This document shows positions 16,844 through 22,919 of a DNA stretch of 49,739 nt, piece by piece (position 1 is the stretch's first letter; the number at the start of each line of letters is the position of its first letter). The translations under genes were made by a program, and so were the position numbers. The stretch lies in contig SUXY01000015.1 of NCBI GenBank assembly GCA_015060705.1, positions 1-49,739 of the forward strand. The letters are read 5' to 3'. Below the pieces are notes generated by a model that did not search any database, was not told the origin of the DNA, and saw nothing but the letters and a program-made list of their open reading frames with translations. The DNA comes from Bacteroides sp. (lineage in GTDB: Bacteria; Bacteroidota; Bacteroidia; Bacteroidales; Bacteroidaceae).

Positions 16844-18036
16844 AACTCAGACTTATTTATTTGTTTAACTTCATTCAATCCCATATTGATAAAAATCAGA
16901 ACTATTACCCAAATGGCTGCAAATAGCAACCAATATTGCAAATATATTTCTTGTCCCAATCCTATCGGTGTATCCCATAAAGCATGAAGGATGACCGGAA
17001 TAATAAAAATCTTCCAAAATCTACCACTGAAAAACAGATTAAGCTCCAAAGGTCTATCACCTTTTGCCAACAATATGGCAGAAGCGGCAATAGCAGCCCA
17101 TGTGACATGCCCGCCAGGAGACATAAATCCTCTCAAGTAAATATTATCTAGCATAGCTTCCATGGCATTCCCATTGGCCAAATTGTTTAATAATACGACA
17201 AAAGCATATCCTGCCGACTCAAATGCGGCAAAGCCGGCACCTACTGCAGCCCCAATCAACAATACATTAAGGATATATTTATATTGAATGGAATGTTTCA
17301 ATATAAAAAAGACAATAATAGCCTTCGCCAGTTCTTCCACAATACCAATGATACAAGCATCAAAAAACGTCATGTTGTAGACATTTGGCTGTAAGAACAT
17401 GGAGTACAATATCAATGTCACAAACAAAGCCGCACATCCACCGACAAGAAAATATTTCACTACTTGATACAAGCTTATATTACGAAAAGCATTTACTTCA
17501 AGAAACAAAATGAGCGTTGTTAAAGGTACAGCAAACGACCCTACCATAATAAGGCCAGGAACAACGTTTATGTTATTGAAACATTCCCAACATATTTTCA
17601 GCAAAATAAACACGATGGCAAAAATCACGAACACTCGGCTATACAACCAAGGATTAGGCCATGTAGAAGACACGTTTGATAATGCAGGGGTTGTTTTCTT
17701 TGTTCCACAGATAAATATTTCTTCTGCTTCATCTGTAGTATGATGCTTGAACACATCAGAAAACAGATTCTTCCAATTCAATTCTTTAGAGCCGGTATTG
17801 CCAACATAATCATTTATCTTATCAAAAATCGATTGTGAAGCCTCTTCTGATTTTTCATCAGAAAAAGTTCCATTCTTCTTGTAATTGACTTTTTCTTCCT
17901 TTATCTTCTCTTCAAAAGAGAATTTATCAGAAGATTCTTCCACCTTCTTTCCACAATATTTGCAAAATCTATCTGTTGCAGCTAGAGGGCGCTTACATTT
18001 AGCACATTTTGCAGAAGTATCATTCATGTTTTCCAT
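16840..18036 (-). CDS. Zinc-ribbon PrsW-family intramembrane metalloprotease
   Basis: 398 residues from the ATG at 18036; an in-frame ATG nine codons upstream (18063) is possible but adds the unlikely MWGGERDIT. The N-terminal ribbon uses C11, C14, C25 and C28. A charged linker of about 100 residues leads to roughly eight membrane helices. PrsW signature residues are present: EELAK (234-238), FESAGYA (272-278), H310 in GGHVTWA, and H351 in HALWD. PrsW-type enzymes cleave membrane substrates such as anti-sigma factors. The N-terminal ribbon fusion suggests the protease is recruited to partners. First gene of the leftward block; a pair of inverted structured repeats lies just upstream. Confidence 0.85.
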   Translation of the reverse strand: MENMNDTSAKCAKCKRPLAATDRFCKYCGKKVEESSDKFSFEEKIKEEKVNYKKNGTFSDEKSEEASQSIFDKINDYVGNTGSKELNWKNLFSDVFKHHTTDEAEEIFICGTKKTTPALSNVSSTWPNPWLYSRVFVIFAIVFILLKICWECFNNINVVPGLIMVGSFAVPLTTLILFLEVNAFRNISLYQVVKYFLVGGCAALFVTLILYSMFLQPNVYNMTFFDACIIGIVEELAKAIIVFFILKHSIQYKYILNVLLIGAAVGAGFAAFESAGYAFVVLLNNLANGNAMEAMLDNIYLRGFMSPGGHVTWAAIAASAILLAKGDRPLELNLFFSGRFWKIFIIPVILHALWDTPIGLGQEIYLQYWLLFAAIWVIVLIFINMGLNEVKQINKSEL

Positions 18037-18078
18037 AGTAATATCTCTTTCTCCGCCCCACAAGAATGTTATACAAAA

Positions 18079-18258
18079 AAGAAGCGTAGGACTGTGTACT
18101 ATTCATCATCTTTGAAGGTCCTGAGAAAACCCGAGTAACTTAATGAATAGACAACAGCCCTACGCTGGAAACCAGCGTAGGAACCGTCCATGTCATTCTT
18201 GTTACTCTTTTCAAATTTCTCAGGTTCTCAAAGACAAGAATGAAGCACAACGCTTCTT
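18079..18258. repeat. Inverted pair of structured elements with covarying stems
   Basis: Copy 1 (18079-18168, + strand) and copy 2 (18172-18258, - strand) are related in inverted orientation around an AAA. Together they make a perfect 10-bp hairpin, CCTACGCTGG-AAA-CCAGCGTAGG (159-181 within 18 kb). Each copy folds alone: the outer stem AGCGT/ACGCT is shared. The inner stem is CTATTCAT/ATGAATAG in copy 1 (18099-18106 with 18143-18150) but CATTCTTG/CAAGAATG in copy 2, so both arms changed together. The loops keep CTTTGA, CCTGAGAAA and GAGTAAC in order. Partial flanking matches occur at 18061-18068 (CAAGAATG) and 18276-18291. It may be a REPIN-like repeat or a structured RNA. Confidence 0.8.
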
Positions 18259-18384
18259 ACTAATATCTAAAATACATGAATAGACGCTTCTATTTCATTG
18301 CTTCAAAGTTAAAGTATTAATCTATATTCTCAAAAATATTTCCAATTTTCCTCAACATTTTCTTCATTGTCTACTACTTATTAT

Positions 18385-18392
18385 TACTTTTG
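18385..18392 (+). promoter_or_regulatory. Probable -7 element for the secreted-protein gene
   Basis: TACTTTTG fits TAnnTTTG and lies 44 bases before the ATG at 18437. Only a weak T-rich -33 match (TTTC) is found about 21-22 bp upstream. Confidence 0.45.
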
Positions 18393-18436
18393 TGATATAT
18401 CAACCCATGTCATTAAACAATCTGAGTTTTTAATCT

Positions 18437-19591
18437 ATGAGAAAAAGAATACTTCCTCTACTCACCTGGCTTCATAAAGTAGCTTTCACCATATGTCTTA
18501 TTAGCTTAAGCATCTGCGACTTATATGCAATCGACCGTTTCGCAGGCTGGGAACAACGTGAAATGGAAATTATCCGTTTGTTTGAAGACCAACAATTTGA
18601 GAAAGGTAATGAAATGCTTAAGAAATGGCTCCTTTCCACCCCCGAGACGATAGACTATCCTTTCGACAAGCTTCAATGCGAGATTGTAGGATTTTGCAAA
18701 ACTGTTTCACCGGACAAAAAGCTTTGTGTATTCAGCTGGAATCAATTACTGCATTTCAGAATAGCCTATTGGGGCAATGTCATACATTATCAAACTCCTA
18801 CAGGCTATAAAACCTTGAATTGCAGCCTCTGGAAAGCAGGAGACATGAAGGCGGCAGAAGACATAGAGGAACTTGGGTGCTGTACGGAGTCTATCCATCA
18901 AATAACCCACCATGACGGACGGACGGTTTACCTGACCAAGAATTCCTTCGAAACACATAGCACTGAATACTTCACATTGATGAATCCCTATGTAATAGAG
19001 GACGGGAAGATTCGTCCGGTAAAAGGAATGTGTATAGATTCAGATGGGGAAGCTTGCGATGAACTCTTCAGTGAATGTAACCTCCCTAAGTGGCGGGACA
19101 AAATGGGAAATGTAGAAGGATATTCGGAACTATTCTTTTACGATGACGAAAAACATGAATGGCTAATGCCTGTCACCGATATGGACAATGCCCCCACAGA
19201 CAAATATGAACGGTATGTATACAATGGCAAGAATATTGTATTCAAGGAGGTCATAGAAGGGAAAGAGCTACATCCGAAATTATCAGGATTTGAAAGTTTG
19301 GAACAACTTTATGACGTGGGGAGATATTTCGTTCGTGTAGACCTGATGCCGGACAGCACTTTCCGATATGCTTCTTGGAAGAAAGAGACAATAGGTGATG
19401 GCACGTTGGATATGGGAAAACAGCCTGATATAATTGTGAAAGGAGGACATCTGGATGAAGCAGAAGATTACTACGTATTCCCCAATGGACGCTATGAATA
19501 CAGAGTGACCTTCATGCCTCTAAATACCTACGAGCTGAAGCTTGTCATAGATGGCAAAGTGAAATATACTTGGAAGAAAGAAGATGAATGA
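18437..19591 (+). CDS. Secreted hypothetical protein
   Basis: 384 residues with an N-terminal signal peptide (hydrophobic VAFTICLISLSICDLYA, probable cleavage after Ala). The mature protein is soluble, rich in Trp, Tyr and acidic residues, and has no family motif I recognise. Several short stretches repeat a beta-strand pattern typical of periplasmic or surface Bacteroidetes proteins (RYFVRVDLMPDSTFRY and NGRYEYRVTFMPLNTYELKL). Two Cys pairs near the N-terminal half could form disulfides. The beta-helix gene follows 30 bp downstream on the same strand, so the two are probably cotranscribed. Confidence 0.65.
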   Translation: MRKRILPLLTWLHKVAFTICLISLSICDLYAIDRFAGWEQREMEIIRLFEDQQFEKGNEMLKKWLLSTPETIDYPFDKLQCEIVGFCKTVSPDKKLCVFSWNQLLHFRIAYWGNVIHYQTPTGYKTLNCSLWKAGDMKAAEDIEELGCCTESIHQITHHDGRTVYLTKNSFETHSTEYFTLMNPYVIEDGKIRPVKGMCIDSDGEACDELFSECNLPKWRDKMGNVEGYSELFFYDDEKHEWLMPVTDMDNAPTDKYERYVYNGKNIVFKEVIEGKELHPKLSGFESLEQLYDVGRYFVRVDLMPDSTFRYASWKKETIGDGTLDMGKQPDIIVKGGHLDEAEDYYVFPNGRYEYRVTFMPLNTYELKLVIDGKVKYTWKKEDE

Positions 19592-19621
19592 CATTTTTTA
19601 TTAACAGGCAGAAGAATTATC

Positions 19622-20458
19622 ATGAAAACTATAAAAGAAACAATAAAGCACATCAACAAACAATCATTGAAAGTGATCGGTAAATCATTAATTCCTAATG
19701 ACTTTACCTTTCAATCCGAACACGAATTTCTGAATTTCATCCGAAGAAAATGGATATATCTCTATCTTCATCCCAAAGGCAAAGTATTGTCATTCAACTG
19801 GCTGAAAACGCATTTCTCATCCCAACAACTTAGGGATGCCCAAATATACTTATCAGGTATACACAAAGTGAAAGGAGATGTCGTTGTAGGTGGTAAAGCA
19901 ACCGTCTTTCATTTTGATGAAGGTAAAATTTATGCCGCCGGCAACTCAACTGTCATAGATTACGGAAATGGGAATATCTATGCAGGAAATGACACAACCA
20001 TTCATGCCTTCCATAGTAACAGAGTGTTTGCCAAAGAACATTCACTGGTAATAACTCACACTACACGCCCAATCATTCACGCATGGCAACAAGCTGTTGT
20101 CATGGCTGATACACATGCCACTATCACCGCTCATGGAAATGTGCATGTAATTTGTAGAAATGGAGGTCATATTGTAGCAAAAGACCATTCGTTTCTTGAA
20201 ATGTACACCAATTTCATTGAAGGAAGAGTGGAATTATACGGAAAATCCATTGCCATTTTATACGGAACAACGGAAGCATTCGTTACCAATGAAGCTACCG
20301 CCAAAGCACACGACGATTGTATCATAGAAGTGGAAGATAAAGGAACCGTCTATGCCTACAACAATGTAAAAGTTACAGCATCTTGTGAGTCTAGGATATA
20401 TGTTTCGGATAATGCTAAAGTTTCTTTGTCAGATTCAGCTACATGTAAAACAATCTAA
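19622..20458 (+). CDS. Predicted repetitive beta-helix protein
   Basis: 278 residues. From about residue 85 to the end the sequence is built of short repeats of the form [GA]-x-[AG]-x-[VI]-x-[AV]-[YH] (GKATVFHF, GNSTVIDY, GNDTTIHA, HATITAHG, GTVYAYNN, DNAKVSLS). The period is about 8-10 residues, as in stacked beta-solenoid rungs. The N-terminal 80 residues (KETIKHINKQSLKVIGKSLIPNDF) look like a separate globular cap. There is no signal peptide, so it is cytosolic or exported by another route. Similar short rungs occur in phage and Bacteroidetes proteins of unknown role. It follows the secreted-protein gene by 30 bp. Confidence 0.7.
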   Translation: MKTIKETIKHINKQSLKVIGKSLIPNDFTFQSEHEFLNFIRRKWIYLYLHPKGKVLSFNWLKTHFSSQQLRDAQIYLSGIHKVKGDVVVGGKATVFHFDEGKIYAAGNSTVIDYGNGNIYAGNDTTIHAFHSNRVFAKEHSLVITHTTRPIIHAWQQAVVMADTHATITAHGNVHVICRNGGHIVAKDHSFLEMYTNFIEGRVELYGKSIAILYGTTEAFVTNEATAKAHDDCIIEVEDKGTVYAYNNVKVTASCESRIYVSDNAKVSLSDSATCKTI

Positions 20459-21013
20459 AAATTTAAATGCGCCAGAATTATTCATCAGCATAATACTGTT
20501 TCGCATCACAGATGTTGGTAACCATCCATCTGCGTTACAAACACAGATGAACATAATAAGCTTTCCTCGATTTTCAAATTCTTGTTCACCCCTATTTGCA
20601 ATCGCGAATAATTAGACAACAGAATATTTTGTAATTTCTCTACATCTCTACAAAGGAGCTGATAATCGGCATCTTACATCATGTAGAGAATATGCAGAGA
20701 ACACCTTCTCTACATATTCGAATCTCTCCATTTGTATTAGTTCCAACTTTTTCCACCTACTGGAACTTTTTGTTCCACTAAGTGGAACTTTTAGTACCAG
20801 CTAATGGGAATATTGGTTCCAACTAATGGAACTACTTCACGAAACTACATGTTAACGGATTTAGTTGTCGTTTTTGTCTTATTGATAAATAAAATGAAAG
20901 GAAAGTAGATTCCCTACATGCTTTTTACGAGCTCTCTACATTGATAACGGATTGATTTTCAAGTCCTCTGTAGAGAATGTAGAGATGTATGTAAAAATCA
21001 ATTTGATAATAAC
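20459..21013. other. Gene-free stretch with repeats
   Basis: About 555 bases without a credible gene. ATGTAGAGA-type 9-mers recur in both orientations (20637-20645, 20681-20689, 20707-20715, 20933-20941, 20968-20986) and flank the 22-bp tandem array at 20750-20837. This pattern suggests regulatory DNA or the decayed end of a mobile element. I see no integrase or primase remnant. Confidence 0.55.
20750..20837. repeat. Four tandem 22-bp palindromic units
   Basis: Units start at 20750, 20772, 20794 and 20816, exactly 22 bp apart. The consensus is a dyad GTTCCAnCTAnTGGAAC followed by a T-rich pentamer. The unit at 20772 has a perfect 8-bp dyad (GTTCCACT-A-AGTGGAAC). A further half unit, GTTCCAACTT, precedes the array at 20740. 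Degeneracy between units is moderate. Confidence 0.8.
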
Positions 21014-21054
21014 AAAGAAGAGTGACAAGAACTCTCATCTTGCCACTCTTCTTT
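21014..21054 (-). terminator. susD terminator
   Basis: Seventeen-base arms (21014-21030 and 21038-21054) pair with one A-C mismatch around a 7-base loop. The hairpin lies 28 bases past the susD stop. The tail on the minus strand is only moderately T-rich. Confidence 0.75.
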
Positions 21055-21081
21055 GAATACTAAACGCAACGAGCATCCATA

Positions 21082-22791
21082 TTATCTCTTCAGATTCGGA
21101 TTCTTCTCCACTTCCGTAGGTGGATAAATCTGATAGATGCTGTTCTCACCCTCCCAACTAGGAGCCACGGACATGTTTTCCTTCAACACCACATCTTCCT
21201 TCAACGTGTATGTGAAAGCGACACCTTCCGCATTGCGACTATGCGTCAATGTTCCGGCAGGTACCAACACTTCCGTCTGAGCACCGGCACGATAATCGTA
21301 TTGCGCTTTCAAACGGTCCATGCGGAATTCATCGGAACGACGGGTAACCATAGCCAACAAATAGCCAGCCACTTCATAACCATGTTCTTCGTAAGCCGCT
21401 TCTGCCAATTGGTCGGCACTCATCGCATCAATGGCATTGATAGCCGATTCGTCGGCATAGGCACGAGCGCGAACTTGTTTCAACGCTTGCTTGGCAGAGG
21501 CCAAATCACCTCCGGAACGAGCCACTGACTCTGCATACCAACAAAGCACTTCGGAATAACGAATCAACTGATGACGCTTATCGATACACATCCCTGCCCA
21601 GAAAGGTTCCTTGTAATCGTAAGGAGCGGCAATAGGAGCACCCGAAGCATCCTTATTGACCGTCATCGAAACGAACATCGGACGATAATCGCTGACTACG
21701 GCATTGGTACCATTGTAAGGCTCGCCATCTTGGGTAGCCCACCAATCGACCAAGGTTACACCATCGTTCAACAACAATTGCTTGGCATAGACATAATCCT
21801 TACGAGGTCCTTCGGGATAATTCGCCCAATAACGGCGTTCGGCCAAGAAATCGCCCCAACCACCCAAGCTCTGAATCTGATGGCATGAAGAGAACTGAGA
21901 GTCGCCATTGCTCCATCCACCGGTACGGGGCATGTAATAAATGCTCAACAAGGACTCGTCGTGGAAATTGTTTCCATAGGAGTAGACTTGTCCCCAATCC
22001 GTCAACAAGGATTGCGGATAGGTACCATTGTTCACTCCATCAATCACTTCCTTTGCCTTGGATGCCGCCTGGGCATAATAACTGGTCTGATTGAGCGGAT
22101 ACCCTGCCATGGACATGTAAACCGCCGATAACGTTGCCTTCACCGTTTGGATAGACACATAAATATTGGTACCATTGATAGCCCGATTCGTTCCGGTGTA
22201 TTGAGCCGGTAGGTTACAAGCCTCAGCCGCGGTAAGGTCGGACACGATTTGTGTATAGATATCAGCTACCGGAGTCAATGGGGTATCGTTATTGTCCACC
22301 TCATTGTGCAAGATCAATGGCAAAGGGCCGAACAAGCGCACCAAACTGAAATAAGAGAAAGCACGCCAATAGTAAGCTTGCCCGAGGGCTATATTGATTT
22401 CGTCTTGTGTTGTGGGAACCTTATCCGCATTGTCAATAATCAAGTTGGCGGCCTTGATGATGGCATAGAGCTTGCTCCATCCTTGCTCCTGTCCTTTCGC
22501 ATCCGAAGGATATTCAAAGGCATCCGCCGAAAGGTAAGCCGCCTTGTTGGAACCGGTGGTGGATGTCACATCATCGCCCTGGCATTGCGGAATCATCGGA
22601 TTGGAATTGCATTGCAACTCCTGCACCTTGGCATAGAGAGCATAAACGCTCATGTTCAATTCGTTCTGATTGGAGAAGAACGTATCAGGGGTAAGCCTTC
22701 CCTGAGGCTCTTCGGTCAGGAAGTCGTTACAAGAAGTAGCGAACAATAGGGTGGTTGCATAGATGCAACCGGTCAATATTCTTTTTTTCAT
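21082..22791 (-). CDS. SusD/RagB-family outer-membrane lipoprotein
   Basis: A 569-residue surface lipoprotein that caps the partner SusC channel and captures glycan or peptide ligands. The lipobox LFATSC gives a lipidated Cys21, followed by the typical NDFLTEEPQGRLTPDTFFSN opening. TPR-like helices (QAYYWRAFSYFSLVRLFGPLPLIL) and the C-terminal RYSEVLCWYAE and NPNLKR ending complete the family pattern, at normal length. It follows susC by 128 bp, a wide gap that is mostly filled by an interspersed repeat. No glycoside hydrolase, sulfatase or regulator lies next to the pair, so the ligand cannot be guessed. Confidence 0.96.
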   Translation of the reverse strand: MKKRILTGCIYATTLLFATSCNDFLTEEPQGRLTPDTFFSNQNELNMSVYALYAKVQELQCNSNPMIPQCQGDDVTSTTGSNKAAYLSADAFEYPSDAKGQEQGWSKLYAIIKAANLIIDNADKVPTTQDEINIALGQAYYWRAFSYFSLVRLFGPLPLILHNEVDNNDTPLTPVADIYTQIVSDLTAAEACNLPAQYTGTNRAINGTNIYVSIQTVKATLSAVYMSMAGYPLNQTSYYAQAASKAKEVIDGVNNGTYPQSLLTDWGQVYSYGNNFHDESLLSIYYMPRTGGWSNGDSQFSSCHQIQSLGGWGDFLAERRYWANYPEGPRKDYVYAKQLLLNDGVTLVDWWATQDGEPYNGTNAVVSDYRPMFVSMTVNKDASGAPIAAPYDYKEPFWAGMCIDKRHQLIRYSEVLCWYAESVARSGGDLASAKQALKQVRARAYADESAINAIDAMSADQLAEAAYEEHGYEVAGYLLAMVTRRSDEFRMDRLKAQYDYRAGAQTEVLVPAGTLTHSRNAEGVAFTYTLKEDVVLKENMSVAPSWEGENSIYQIYPPTEVEKNPNLKR

Positions 22792-22825
22792 GATATTCGT
22801 ATTTTTATAATTAGCACTATTCTTT

Positions 22826-22910
22826 TGTCATCCAGACGACCATCGGGAGGAAGGATCTCGAATACATAAAGTGAGTGTTACCGAGATTCTTCGCTTCGCT
22901 CTGAATGACA
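22826..22910. repeat. 85-bp interspersed palindromic repeat between susC and susD
   Basis: The element starts TGTCATCC and ends GAATGACA, giving inverted termini. Inside, on the minus strand, it carries GAGCGAAGCGAAGAATCTC near one end and GAGATCCTTC toward the other. This is the form of the widespread GTCATnCTGAGCGnAGCGAAG repeat found between genes in many bacteria. It fills most of the 128-bp gap and could fold into an imperfect hairpin in the susCD transcript. Confidence 0.75.
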
Positions 22911-22919
22911 ATACAAAAG

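Noticed and set aside
18111-18183. Possible TPP riboswitch: CTGAGA and GCGTAGGAA occur in order, as in the THI element.
   Set aside because: The essential second half of the pyrophosphate-binding arm (ACCTGAT...GGnTAATnCC) is missing, and no thiamin gene is adjacent. The bases are better explained by the inverted structured repeats.
20637-20993. CRISPR-like array
   Set aside because: The 22-bp units are contiguous with no spacers, the 9-mers are irregularly placed in both orientations, and no cas gene is present.
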